In this document: piece by piece, positions 38,621 to 51,008 of the stretch | How the letters are laid out: each line of letters opens with the position of its first letter | How positions within the stretch are numbered: the stretch's first letter is position 1 | Source of the DNA: Tubiluchus corallicola | Taxonomy: Eukaryota > Priapulida > Priapulimorpha > Priapulimorphida > Tubiluchidae | Assembly (NCBI GenBank): GCA_030141605.1 | Contig: JAQGDQ010000352.1 | Coordinates: forward strand, 1-64,000 | DNA: 64,000 nt | Direction: 5' to 3' | The notes under the pieces: model-generated | Databases searched by the model: none | The model's input: the letters and a program-made list of their open reading frames with translations, nothing else | Told to the model about the DNA's origin: nothing | Program-made: the position numbers and the translations under genes

Positions 38621-39697
38621 TTTGACAATTTCATTTACTCATGTACGCTCGTGTTTGATTATGGTCATTACAGATACGCTGTCTGTCACTAATTATTCAC
38701 ACAATCCCAGCGAAAGTTATGAACGCCTACACTGGCAATGACTACACTCGTTTTTCATCTCATTCTTTTTCGATACGTTTTTTATAAAAGTGTAACAGCG
38801 CGGCACGCTGTTGGACTCCTGATATACTGGATTGAGAAACACTGCCTAACTTACTTATTACGCTAATGGATGTGGAAGGACTAGAACTGTTAGCGAGAGT
38901 GACATATTGAAGCAGTGGAAGTGTTATAGTCTTTTGACCATGTTCAAAACGTCTTCCCTCAATGCTATAGATAGCTGGAAGGTAGCAGCCACATAAAGCA
39001 GATAAAGCAGTCATGAAAAAATTTTCTTGGAGGTTACCCATCAATTAATTAGCCAGGCCCAGCACTGTTTAACTGTTGTTAGTGCTATATATATATTCTC
39101 AACTATTTCTCGCCGTAAATATCCTTGCGTTTTGTATTTTTAAATTTCGACTAGCATCGTAATTTATATGTGCGTAAATCTATCTCTACCCCATTTTAGT
39201 CACATTCGCAGAAGAGTTATAACATTCGTAGCATGTTACTACTGCACACTGGCAATTGTATTATAACTGTTATAGTTAATTCACACTGTTTGACATAAAC
39301 TTGTCAGCTCTTGCTTTTTTGTGAAACGGAATGAAATATCAAATAATTAGTTTCTCACATTTATTCAGCTTTCAATTTTCTTACCCTGTATTGCCTATTT
39401 ACGTTTAATCTTTTATTTTTCATTGTATTTTATTTCATTTTAGTACTGCATTTGTATTTTAAATTTTGTCATTTTAATGGTTCTCTAACCGAATATCGAA
39501 GCTTTACATATACACACAATTTTCTATTTACACCGTGATAGATACAAAGTTTGTGTACCTCACCAGTAAAAGTTATTGTACTTAGATAAGCGTCATTACT
39601 CCAGCTAGAGTTATTATATTTGTTTGAGTAGCAGTATGTTAATGTTTTATTTGGGAAAAGATACATAATCCAACATACTTTGATGAAATTCGTGGTC

Positions 39698-39874
39698 TGA
39701 AGCGGCCTTTACAAGACACCCGGAATGCGTTTTGCGTAAAAATGACTTTGTATTGTTTTCAATTTATCAGTCGTGCATTATTGCGTTATTTTTTCTCCCG
39801 CTAATTAGGTTGCTACGCAGCTGGATACGCAGTAACGCATTACGCAATCTGGATGTCTGGTAAACGCCGCTTAA
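39698..39874. mobile_element. TTAA-ended miniature inverted-repeat element, copy 2
   Basis: The left end GAAGCGGCCTTTACAAGACA and the right end, read on the minus strand as TTAAGCGGCGTTTACCAGAC, form clear inverted termini. The next blocks, CCGGAATGCG and ATTGCGTAATGCG, also match. It is about 177 bp, without the reiterated left terminus of copy 1. No coding capacity. Confidence 0.8.
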
Positions 39875-40919
39875 CTCTACTTACTTGGATGTGCATAAAA
39901 ATTAAAGAGTGAAAAATTAGTAAGTAGAGATAAATGTCGATCGTTTTCAAGGTTCCTCTAAAGGTCCAACCTGGCGCTCGACTTCTTACGTCCTACCAGA
40001 TTATAAATGCGTATTATCAACTCAGAGTAAAGTCAGTAGCGCCAACTCTTGATGAAATGGTAAAACATTTTTTGGCACAAACATCCACAATGCTAATGCT
40101 GTTTAGTTGCTTTTCAGTCAATGCTGTTAAAGGAAAAAAGAGTAATCACAAAATACTGGCGAGTCTGGCGTTATACAAGAAGAGCGACAAATACTGAAAT
40201 ATCGTTTTGTTAGCATTGTACACGCAGGTGATTATTTCTCACAAGTGAGTCAAGTGACGACTGTGACGTTTGCCCAAATTCCAAGACAGTTTGTGGAAAA
40301 ACATTTGAAAGAGAGCACTATTTGAAATGTAGTCCTAGTATTTAATAGTCAAGGTTCGATCACTTACTCTAAATTGAAACATTATAAGCGTTAAGAAAAG
40401 CAACTATACCTTAATAACAGTTTCCTTTTGTACTAAGTAGAATTAGTAAAAAAATTTTGCTCTATATAAAGTGTTCATTTCGCAAATTCACATTGAGTAT
40501 ATACATATACGTATACCCAACTGTTCTTTTGTCATCTGGTAATTTAGTTTATAATAACTTTATACTCTGGTATACATTTTTCCCTGATACTGTTTGTTTA
40601 AATTCAGTTGACTGTAAATATGCATACATCTAAAAAATAATGATAAGATTGTTGTTTTGTTTTATATAGTTTTATTGATAATGCCACAAATGGTGGATAT
40701 CGAACTCCCACAAATCTAATGTATATGACGTCATGAAGCTGTACCCTAAATACCGTACATTTGTGTTGCAGACTACGGGTCATAATGTACAGTGTACACG
40801 TACATTAGTTCGGACCAACCAGAGCCCGCGCAGGTTCAAAAATCCAATGAGCCGGTATCGCCACCTCGTACTGAAAGAGTAAAACTTTTGTATGTACATA
40901 AACTGCTTTCGAATGGAAA

Positions 40920-41280
40920 TTAGGTACGGGTGAGCATTCTTTATCAGAGAGCGAATTCGAATCGAATCGACTTTTTTTACTTTCGAACTTGATTTTGAAT
41001 TCGAATCGAAAGCGAATTAAGTTTTAAAGACTTTTTGAGTTATAAATAAAAAGCAGTCTTGCAAAAATCATGCGTATTACTGGATATTGTTTCTTCAGTA
41101 AAACACCAATAATTTGCTTAAAATTATGCACAGAAATCGCGACAGATAGTACTGATTGCTTGCTGTTTCAAATGTCTTAATGACAAAAGAAATCATAATT
41201 ATGTAGTTGAAGTCCTTCAAATCCATAATTTTAGGTTCGAATCGAATTCGATACGAACGTTTGATGATGGCACCTATAAT
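40920..41280. repeat. GAATCGAA-rich palindromic stretch, possible miniature element
   Basis: Clusters of GAATTCGAATCGAA-type palindromes lie at both ends. TAGGTACGGGTGA on the left loosely mirrors TAGGTGCCATCATC read from the right. I found no matching target-site duplication, so element status is uncertain. Confidence 0.4.
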
Positions 41281-41373
41281 TAATACCGTATTCACATAAG
41301 CTGATTAGGCTGAAACCGTCTCCATATGGACTAGAAAAAAAGTTATCGATCTAGCCATTTTTTTGTTGATGAA

Positions 41374-42310
41374 TGCAGGCAAAAATGTCACAGTTTAAAA
41401 TGGCACATAAAAAATGTTACGAGAATATATGGTACGGTAAAAATGGCGCAAGAGAAAATGGTGCATTAAAAAATAGCAAAAAACGGAAAACTAGGTAAAC
41501 ACGACACGGGTAAAAATGTCTCAGGAAAAATGCCTCACTCAGGAGAAAATGGCACAGGAAAAAATTGCACATTCAGTAAAACATGAGCTTAGAGTTAGGC
41601 TTACTGTGGGAGATAATTACTTTAGCTACTTTTACCTCTGCCAAAGAAGTTATGCTTTAACACAGTTTGTTTGTTTGATTGTTTTTTGTATGTTATGGCA
41701 ATAAGCCTATTATGCAAAACTATCTAACAGATTTTCACGAAATTTTGTGGAGAATGCGGGCACAGAGTGGGCGTTTTTGTTCGTTCTTTTTCCGTAAAAC
41801 TTGACCGACCACCACGTACAAGAAACTTTCGTGAAGAGCTTCGTGGGTGTGTCGGAGGGAGTGTTTAGTATTTCTTTTTTATTATCTCCATCAGGACAAA
41901 TAACTGTGAGTTAGTTCCTAGTTCCATATCGGGAAATTCTCGCTCGAAAAACTGTATAATGCTGTCCATAACCTTTGCTTATTAATGTGTACAACCTTAT
42001 AAACTGACTTGGAATGTACATGTGTTTGTATGTCAGCCTGTTACCATCGCTAAAATTAATGGTTACAGAAAGGTTGTTAAACATTATGTGGAATATTCGT
42101 GAATTATTGACTATAATTCTATTTAAAGAATAAAATGTTTTGTGAGTTTTTTGCTAGTCTGAATAATACCAATACAGGTACATTTTTGTGTGTTTGCTTG
42201 TTTATCGTTGCTTACGTTTTTTTAATCGAAAGAATCAGACGAATAAATTCAGGATTGTTCGGCTTTGGTGGAAATCTGCTTACAACTTTCTTAGCTACAA
42301 TTATCACTCA
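41374..42310 (+). mobile_element. AAAATGGCACAGG family element, copy 1
   Basis: Starts with an array of AAAATGGCACAGGA-like units (41374-41575). The roughly 700 bp that follow are collinear with 48846-49530: shared blocks GTTATGGCA.TAA.CCTATTA, ACCACGT.CAA.AA, TTCGTGGG, GGGAGTGTTTAGTA, GGAAATTCT.GCTCGAAAAACTGTA, TGTCCATAACCTTTGCTT and TTTGGCTTTGG-like sequence. No protein is recognisable. Confidence 0.75.
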
Positions 42311-42796
42311 TTATAATTAGCGTTCCGTGTAATGATTTTAAATTAAATTTTATTATCTCAGTTAATAATTACATGTTTCAGGTTATCAAAAGACGATAAC
42401 TAGTGGCACTGTACCAAAATTCTATGCCAAATCCTCACTGCCCTTACAAGATCAAGCCCCCATTCGTTACCTTGACAAAGTTAAGGAATGAGATGTGCGC
42501 CATGTATACTGTGTGAACCGGTTTGTGCATTAATGAACAATAAAAATTTTACCTATACATTCAACATGGGGATGATATTACTTTCATGAAAACAACAAGC
42601 AATTAGTAGAAAACAACACCTTTCTGTATAGTAGTACCATCTTTGTTTATATCTTCCATAGGTCTGCTCACATTTAAATGATGCTAGCCATGCCACCATG
42701 TGCATAATTATAATGTTTAACTGTAGTGCCATCTACAATCACAATAATAATATAACACGGTTGAGCTAGAAGCAGCTGTTTCACTGCTTCAGGTGG

Positions 42797-44476
42797 CTAC
42801 ATTTCACAAATGAAGTTTGCAAGTTGCTCACATGGATCGTCCCACCATATGAGTGTCCCGGGGTAACTGTTATGTAGGCTAATTCGCAAGCAGTCTTGAT
42901 TGTTTAGATTATTTGGTTGGCTTTCTGTGACAGCCCAACGGGTATAATTCAGTGGAGTCTCCACACCATCCCAAACCCACACACCTTCCTCTTCTATGTC
43001 GTTACCTCCTGTCCACCAAACTGAATGGGTAAAAAAGAATTACCTTTATAGTATTAAGAACTTATTAGTCAAACAAATAGTATTACTTATCATTTCTTAT
43101 TTAAACAATAGATTAAGTTCCATTAATAGTCTATTTAAATAATATATGTATCTAAATAATAGACTAATAAAATTTAAATAATCGCGAACCTGTCAACTCT
43201 CACGCATTAGAGGCGTGTCACACGCATTTTAAATCTTTCACACCTGCACACGCACCAAATTTCAGTTCCCACGCGTCCCAATTTCACATGCAAGTTTTGC
43301 AGGTCACTTGGCTTGATTGGCTTCCTTTGGCATCAGTAGCAAGCACAGCAAAATTTAGTAGTAGCGTTTATGAGTCTAACGATAGTATTACGCTAAAGGG
43401 TATTACAATTATTGAAAATTAAGCACATTTGGTTGCTATTGACTTTTTTCATGTGTATAAAAAAGGAAAAATAATTATATATAAAGCATTGATGAACTCC
43501 AATACCAGCATAAGAAAGCTCATTGGTACCTTAAAATGACCTTCATTTTTTGTTTTTGCCTCAATTTTTTGATAATTTGATTTCGATACCCCCAAAAATA
43601 AAAATTTCTGGGTGTAATCCCCCCCCCCCCTGCCAGGGGCGAGACCAGCCTCGGGCTTTCTATGTTTCACACTCATTTTAACTTCAAATGGTTGGCAGCT
43701 CTGTAATAGATTAAGAACCTAGTTCTAAGTTTTAGAATTACATCGAACCCTTGTCACATTTATTTTTGAGAACACAAAGTGCGTCTACCATTTCGGTTAT
43801 TTGATGTAAATAGCAGTGTTATCTAAGCAACATTGAGCACGCTTGCGAGTCTAGTGAATCCAGAAATAGCAGCTAGTGCTGAAAGTATGCCCAATGCCTG
43901 CTATCATTTCTACTTTTTTTGTTATCTCACTTGTATACTGCCTGTCCCCTTATAATGCAAAACATTTTAACGCTACTAAGTGCAACCATCTGTAGGATGA
44001 ACCTTTTCTAAGCCAAGCTGATCTACAAGACCCACAAGGTGCTTTAGACACGAAAACTTACGACTATGTCCATCCACACCCAGCCTTTGATACAGTGAGG
44101 CCAGCTCCTCAGGCGTTTCTATGGAAACCAGTCTGGCACCAAGTGCATTACAGGTGCGCTTTGCCTTTTCCCAGGTTTGCTTAGCATCTCCACGAAACAC
44201 CTTATAACAACCATTTCCTATTTTCTCAAATCCACATCCGCAAGCAGTATTCCGCTCTATCGACTCCACTTTCTGTAGTACTTTATCCACAGCACGGCTC
44301 ACTTGTGCAAATTCTCTTTTCAATGTGTAGATCTCTTTGGCTGTTCTGGTCAATAAGTCTTGCACGTTTTGCTCTATTGGATTTGGTTGATTAGGCAATG
44401 TTAGATGTGTAGAAGCGACATTCGGCTTCACTATACAATATACAATCAGCACTGTACAACTGAACAATTTATCCAT
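42797..44476 (-). CDS. Secreted C-type lectin, two exons
   Basis: Coding exons are 44476-44062 and 43020-42797 (minus). The donor AGTC|GTAAGT and the acceptor CATTCAG|TTTGG join in phase 1 to give 212 residues. The first ATG of the frame (44476) starts a hydrophobic signal peptide (1-22). Residues 36-76 form a likely coiled coil that could trimerise the protein. The C-type lectin domain runs from C79 to C210, with GFEKIGNGCYKVF, C109, WWTGGND, GVWVWDG, C182, C202 and a terminal FIC. The calcium/sugar site reads QPN (173-175) where EPN or QPD is usual, and WDD (198-200) where WND is usual, so calcium-dependent sugar binding is possible but its specificity is unclear. Such lectins act outside the cell in recognition and innate defence. 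The intron is 1041 bp. A longer start is not used because the upstream codon is GTG. Confidence 0.88.
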
Positions 44477-45010
44477 TTTGCTTTTTACTCCAACCAATTT
44501 TTGTTCAATTAACACGAAATAGCTAGGTGCACTTATCGTGTCTTCAGTTTTCTGACTGACACGTCACTTATAGCTACTTGTTGACTTTTTCACAAGTTGT
44601 AAACATGCCGTCATAGAGTTATCTACAAATTATACTATAGTTTGAAAGATAAACAGTGTCAATCCAAGTCAATTGTCAAATTTTCTGCCCCTGAATTGGA
44701 TGTACACTATTCTTCACCACATGTCATAAATTCTTTTTATCTGTTTGGTTGGTTCCTCTTTCCGTTCCAGTGGTCTTGAAGGTTATATGTTATTTCCTGT
44801 GTTGTTGGCAGAATTCACTTCCTTTCGCAAGAGTGGCTACACTACTATCAAAATAACATCGAATGACAAACAGTGCCTTATAGTGTTTACTGTACAGTAA
44901 GCATCAAGTCTTTCCATCCAAGAAGTAGACATAGGCTTCCGTGTAAGATTCCACGAAATTTTGATTTACCAATACAAAGTATATTTCTATGTCTACCTTA
45001 TTTTTTCTCC

Positions 45011-45012
<2 letters not shown>

Positions 45013-45052
<40 letters not shown>

Positions 45053-45053
45053 A
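45013..45053. repeat. (CT)n microsatellite
   Basis: A pure run of about 40 bp of CT followed by a C-rich pyrimidine tract. Confidence 0.95.
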
Positions 45054-45389
45054 CCCTCCCCACTCTCTCTCCCCCATCTCTCTTTCTCTTGTTTATCCTT
45101 CTCACTTTCTCTCCCAACTTTCTAGTCATTCTAGTGCCTACGTTAGCAACAAGTGTTGCAATGGAAACTTTGGCTATAGAAGCAATGTTGGCTACAAAAC
45201 GCAACAAGTGTAACAAGAGCTACATTAGCAACAAGGGCTACAATGGCAAAAGAGGCAAAATTAGCTGCAACGCCGGCCCATCTACTATTGATAATGCAGC
45301 CTTTTGTTGTCACTTTTCATCAAAATGACTTCCATGATAGTTCATATTAACTGCGTGTTGACTAGTGTGAGAATTCAGACTTGCTTTTG

Positions 45390-45470
45390 TCATAATTCAA
45401 ATGGCGAGAGCGTGTCATTTCAAGCCACACGTACTGGGTTCGAATCCTCAAAATTTTCAGGAGCCATCCT
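45390..45470 (+). mobile_element. tRNA-like SINE head (weak)
   Basis: GGGTTCGAATCCTCA is a good B box, with an A-box-like GGCGAGAGCGTG upstream at tRNA-like spacing. Stems do not pair well, so it is read as a SINE remnant. The end of the element is not visible. Confidence 0.5.
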
Positions 45471-46916
45471 TTTAAATTTAAATGCTGACAGTTCAATTTG
45501 ACTGTGTAGTTAAACGAAAACCGGATGACTGTGTAAACATTAGTTCAGGATAAAGAATGCTCTAAAATCTTGAAAACTACAATAGCTTTTTTTAAATCAA
45601 AGCTTAGATTAAATAATAATTACCTCGGATACTCAAATTTCGTTAAACTTTCAAAGTGAATCTACTAAGATTGGCAGCGGCGCCTTTTTGTCACATTCGC
45701 GTGGCCGACAAATAGATGGCGGTACCGTGATAACCATGATGATGAACTGCAATGTTAGTTTGTGACGTCATATGATGTAAAGCCCATTTTTCTGACATCA
45801 TGCGTTTAAACAGTACTGTAACACTTATGTAAATGTGCTTGATGCGCAAGGGAAGACGCCTGCTATTGCACAAACTGTTGTTAGTTTCTGACGTAAGCAA
45901 TTGCTGCGTTCGGTTGCCGTTAATTAACTTTCTAAGCTAATTATTCAAATATAAGGAGCAATTGTTAACTTTTATAGGCAAGAAAAATGTATATTTTGGA
46001 CAGTAAATTAAAATGAGATTGAGTCTAAACAATCGTCCGGTCTTCCTTTAAAGAATGTCAAGATATCGCTACGTCCGGGACGACGACATATGCTAGGACC
46101 AGTAGATACTACAAATTCTGCACGCGTCCATGCTGCTCTAAAATTAATAGTTCTCGACCCCGTTTGCCTCCAAGCATTGGTCTCGCATTACATGAGCGTC
46201 TAGGAACAGTCATTCTAGAGAGCTAAACATGCTAAAATCTTATGGTCGTTTAGTGTAAGCTCTAGTGATTAGAGGACACTGATACGTTATCTGGTGCACG
46301 TATGTTGCCTGATTGTTTTATCTTAGCTGTAATTATCGTAAAGGGGTTTTAGAATTCTGCCGCGTGTAATTTTTTGATGAATTTTAATTTTTTTGTCACT
46401 GTCGCGTGAATTGTCTTTGTATAGCCGTGAATATGGTCGACAACTCTACATCAGGACGGCTGGCATTACCGCACGAAAAAATAATGGTTAGTAGTGTTTA
46501 GTGTTTGCTGACAGAACGGCCGCCCAAGTGTGAAATTCATTCACTAAAGACCTCAACAAGGCACTGGACGACAGGGTGTGTTCGAGCTAAAAAAAATTTG
46601 ACGCCTTTTTGACGACATTAGACCGTGAGCTCCGGTTCTATTAATCGTGTCTGTACCGGTTATCTCATATTTGGGATAGGTACCAGGTTTAAATAACAAC
46701 AGCGTACTGAAAGTGAACTGGCTAGGAATACTAGCGTTGGGTTGGTACCTAACTTTTTTACGTTTTTCATCTTCGTTTGCGAAATATTTTGGTGATGTAA
46801 ATCTGCGATATAATATCAGTGAAAGGAAGTACAAATGACGATGATGATGGCGATGATTGTATTGACGATGATGAATCATGAAGATGACGTGGTGATGACA
46901 TTGATAAAATTCGCAG
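45471..46916. other. Intergenic region, no supported gene
   Basis: Short open frames only. A small GATGAT tract lies around 46835-46880. Nothing else was recognised. Confidence 0.5.
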
Positions 46917-47427
46917 AATTCAAGTTAAGAAAACTTTTAAAGCACAAGAAAACCCTCCACTTATATAAAGCTAAAAAAATTCGCCTTGAAATTATATACC
47001 ACTTACATGCTGCCTCTTTGCATACAGGACTTGCGTCGACAGTAACGCTGAATAAAACATGTAACTTTAAACTTCCGCAATATCCGTCAGACACAGCCAT
47101 TTTGACGATAAGTTATTTGAAAGTAAAGTACAAGTTTAGACAACACTGAGTAAAGTTTGAAAAAATAACCAGAGCATTCGAAGCGTACACATAACTATCT
47201 AAATAAAATTATAAATTACTGTATCTTGTCTGTCAATAAGAATAAAAATACGTTTTTTGGTTAGTGAGCGGTGCATCCTGGAGGGTGAGACAGCGACACT
47301 TTACCAATTGGTGAAAGCATAATTATAAATAAAGAATTAATAATTTCGTTTTCTAGTTATATAAGTTTTTCTAGCAGGTTAGCGAAATGCTAAGTAATGC
47401 AACTTTGCATGTAAAGTTTTTTGGGAC
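46917..47427. repeat. Dispersed repeat family, copy 2
   Basis: The partner of 16690-17110, with the same block order plus an extra internal segment of about 90 bp (around 47010-47100). Both are in the same orientation. Confidence 0.7.
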
Positions 47428-48805
47428 AATGTTTAACATTGCCTTTTCTTTTCCTGATTTACGTTTGCGTAAGTGACGTAATGTAATGGCGCGGCCTGTA
47501 CAGTGTCGCGGGAAATTTAAAATGAAAACAAAAAAATCCTTTCAACGCGAGTACAATGAACACATAAAATTGCTATAAAGTAATATAAATTTTTTAAGTC
47601 GATTTTTCCGAAACCTACTTCAGGTACCCTTTTTCTTGTCCTTTAATGTCGGATAGGCTTGTTACTACATATACTTACTTTACTTACTTACATATAAAGA
47701 GCTGTATGTTGCAAAGAAATGGAAGCTCTCTTCTTGTCGCCCTTATCTTAAACTCAGGTCACCAACTCGGCTATTCTGGGTAGCGTTAAAATGGGTTTAT
47801 AAGTAAATTAGCTGATAAGCAAATATCTAAGCATCCAAGCAGAGTCGTTAACGTAATTTGTCGCAAGTTTACTAATTTACTAAGATAATATGTAAGTTGT
47901 TTTTTAGTTCGTAACTTGATAGCCATGGATTTTTGCTTGTGTCTTTCTTCGTTAACGCTTACTCTAGTTCAAAATCAGTAATACTAGAAGACTGGATAGC
48001 ACCTGGCGTGAAAAGCAGAATTGGCGAGGTTAGTTTTGTATGAAAGCTTTCTCTGTCAGTTCTCCGCTGGATCAGCAAATGGAGTTAAGGATATGCAAAT
48101 TAGTGTGAAGGTCACTCGATTACAGTAAGTAGTTAGCTTTTGTAAAAACATTTACTTAATGGCGCCAGTAGCGTGTTGAGAACGAGATAATATTTGATCA
48201 CCGAAATGAAAAATTCTGTAATAGGCCAGTTTCTTGTAATAGTGAGCTGGCGAAACTTTAATAATGATTTTATAAATAAAGTCACATGTTTTCCAAGAGA
48301 TAAAACCTTGAAAGAGCTGCACCACCTGCTAGTTAATACGTTACGATAATGTAAACGAGATGTGGAGTGTGCTAAGTTCAATAACGTCGTTTTGGATTAG
48401 TAATTCAAATTCTAAATAGAAAGTGAAAACACAAGACGTAGTAATACCGATACGATGACATGTGTCTACTGCAATTGGGATTTTTTCTAATTCATTCTAC
48501 AGTTACTAAGTGTAGCAATAAATTACGTTTTCTGTTCTATCTACTCATTTTCAATTCGCGCACGCAGTAGCCTATACAGAATTTTACTTGCTGGAACTCA
48601 AATTTTAATGTGAAAGTTAAAGGCGATTGCACTATTTCAGACCCCTTAATACGTACAGGGCAAACACTAATTTGGATGTTTCCGACATTATACTTTTGCA
48701 CAATTCTAACTTAAAAAAATATTTGAAACGGTGACGTGAAACCCTATCCCAACAATAGTGAAAACAGATGCAAACCTAAAAGCGATGAGTCTGTTTCACC
48801 TGAAC

Positions 48806-50335
48806 GTAGGTAAAAATGGCACAGGAAAAATGGCACGCTCACTATTAATTTAGGGTTAAGGCTACTGTGAGGGATAATTATTTTGTTATTTTTACATTCT
48901 GCCAATAAAGTAATTCTTCAACTCGGGTTTTTGCCTGTTATGGCAGTAAACCTATTACATGAAAACTACCTGACATTTTCCACAAAACTTTGTAGAGAAA
49001 GCGGCGGGTATAGGCTGCCAAAATGGACGTTTTCCCACCCGTTCTTTTTTCGCAAAACTTTAATGAACACCACGTTCAAAAACATTCGTGGAGCACTTCG
49101 TGGGGCTTACCAGAGGGAGTGTTTAGTACATTTTTATCATCTCCAATAGGACAAACAACTGCGAGTTAGTTCCTAGTTCCATTTCAGGAAATTCTTGCTC
49201 GAAAAACTGTAATGCTGTCCATAACCTTTGCTTGTTAATTTGTATAACCTTATAACCTGACTTGGAATGTACATGCGTTTGTAGTCAGCCTATTACCATC
49301 GCGAAAATTAATGGTTAAAGAGAAGTAGGTAAACACTTTCTGGAATATTCGCAAATTATTGATTGTAATTTTATTTAATGAACAAATATTTTGGGAGTAG
49401 TTTGCTAGTCTACATAATGCCATATCAATTTTTGTATGTTTGCTTGCTTATCTTAGCTTTACGTTTTTAATTCAGTCACACGAGTAAATTTAGAATTGTT
49501 TGGCTTTGGCAGAGATCTGCTTCGTGCTGAGTGCATTCTAGCTTTATTTAAAAAAAAACTAGCAAAGGTCCCACAAAAAATTTGCGTATAAATCCACTTC
49601 TAATCAATATGCGCGAACATTCTACATAGTGTTCGTCGTTTATTTACCTAACGCAAAACCTGCAGCAGCTTTTACTGGATTAAAGTTATAAAGTTATAGG
49701 CAGAGTGCAATGGAATGACGTCAGAACAATTCAAACGTCACTGTAGCTTCTAAGCGAGAATGGAACCTCCAATCAACTCGTCGCCGCTCCTCCTGGTGGA
49801 GGCGTCCTAAAATGTGACCCACATCATCGCCACTGGAACGTTTTTTCTACAGGCTGTTTGGTTAAAATTTCGAAAAAATCGGGAGTTGGGTACGGGAAAA
49901 CACCTGTTGCGGGAATTCGTGGCCCTCCCGCAAATTCTAAATATACCTACTATACTCACCGTCGACTGGGCTATCCGACCATCATAGGTAGGTTGCCTGA
50001 TATATTCTCGTTCTCTAGAAATAAGCAGTATAAGTTCTTCAAATAAAAAAATGCCTATTTTTGGAGGTTTTTCGCCCCCCCCATTCGAAAAATAAAGGCC
50101 CATTGGTAAAGGACTGGATCGAGACCTTTCGTTAGGTATATAGATCTCCGAAAATGCTGTCGTTGGAGCTGTAACCTTGAATCTTGTTATTCATATAATA
50201 ATATATTAATATAATAATATATATAATATAAAACAAACTATTTTTCCCTATGCCATTTTCCCTTGTCATATTTCTTGTGCTATTTTTTCTTGTGCCATTT
50301 TTACCTGTGCAATTTTTACGGTGCACCGTTTAACC
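48806..50335. mobile_element. AAAATGGCACAGG family element, copy 2 with inverted ends
   Basis: The left end GTAGGTAAAAATGGCACAGG is matched at the right end (50240-50335) by the same units in inverse orientation (CTTGTGCCATTTTTACCTGT and neighbours, ending near TTTAACCTAGG). This gives a roughly 1.5-kb unit with inverted subterminal repeat arrays. The left half is homologous to 41575-42310. No transposase is seen, so it is a non-autonomous element of unknown class. Confidence 0.65.
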
Positions 50336-51008
50336 TAGGTATTAATTTTACTGTATCAAGCGTCTTATCCTGAAAAGGAAACATCCAAACTTGTATTACC
50401 CAATAACAGGGTACAGAATGCTAACGTGCTGTACGCTTGTTAGGGTCACATGCGTGTTCTTGACAACCATGCAGAGAGAAAGTTCAGTGCGTTAGCTTGA
50501 ACAAGTTGTTTGTCAAGCCTCAAGACAGTTGTTGCTGTGTTCAGCCCAAAGTAAAATCAACAAACCATTACAAATCTTGAGCTATGTGAACTTATAATGT
50601 GTGTTAAAAGTGTTAGTGTGAACAGAGTGATTGATTTTAAAAGTTTCAGTCAAATAACAATAGCACGGTCAGACACCACGCTGTAGACAGAGTTCCGGCT
50701 ATTCCTCACAATTAATGAAAGAAGTACGTTTTTTAAAGTGTACCGGCTGCCGAAAAGATTAAAAGGTCGATGTTCGCACAAATGTAGAATACAAATTTTG
50801 AATTTTGTTTTTATTGTAAATTGAATATAACATCGTACTTTTTGATTTTTAACTCTTTGTATTAGATTACCACGCGAGATTGTTGACAAGTTGGCGCTAT
50901 GAGCCATGTAAACACAAGAACTAAAAAAGCCACGTGAATTTGGTCACTGTGCAGTATTCTGCAGTTACACTTCAAGATTTAAGCCGTCGAAGTTTTCGAA
51001 AGCCAAAA

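Noticed and set aside
38760-39044. 94-codon minus-strand open frame
   Set aside because: No recognisable motif, no splice context, and it overlaps no repeat that I can name. Its length is compatible with chance.
39934-40197. 87-codon plus-strand open frame next to the TTAA element
   Set aside because: No recognisable domain. It starts just after a mobile element and has no supporting exon.
40920-41280. Third hAT element with clear duplication
   Set aside because: Ends are only loosely inverted and the flanking octamers do not match. Kept as a low-confidence repeat only.
44477-44515. Longer N-terminus for the lectin
   Set aside because: The upstream codon is GTG. The ATG at 44476 is followed directly by a signal peptide and has A at -3 and G at +4.
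46835-47149. 104-codon plus-strand open frame
   Set aside because: Runs through a GATGAT tract into the dispersed repeat shared with 16.7 kb, where the sister copy has no such frame.
50934-51008. Longer N-terminus for the SLC22 protein
   Set aside because: The frame opens with GTG. The first in-frame ATG is at 51009 and gives a normal SLC22 N-terminus.
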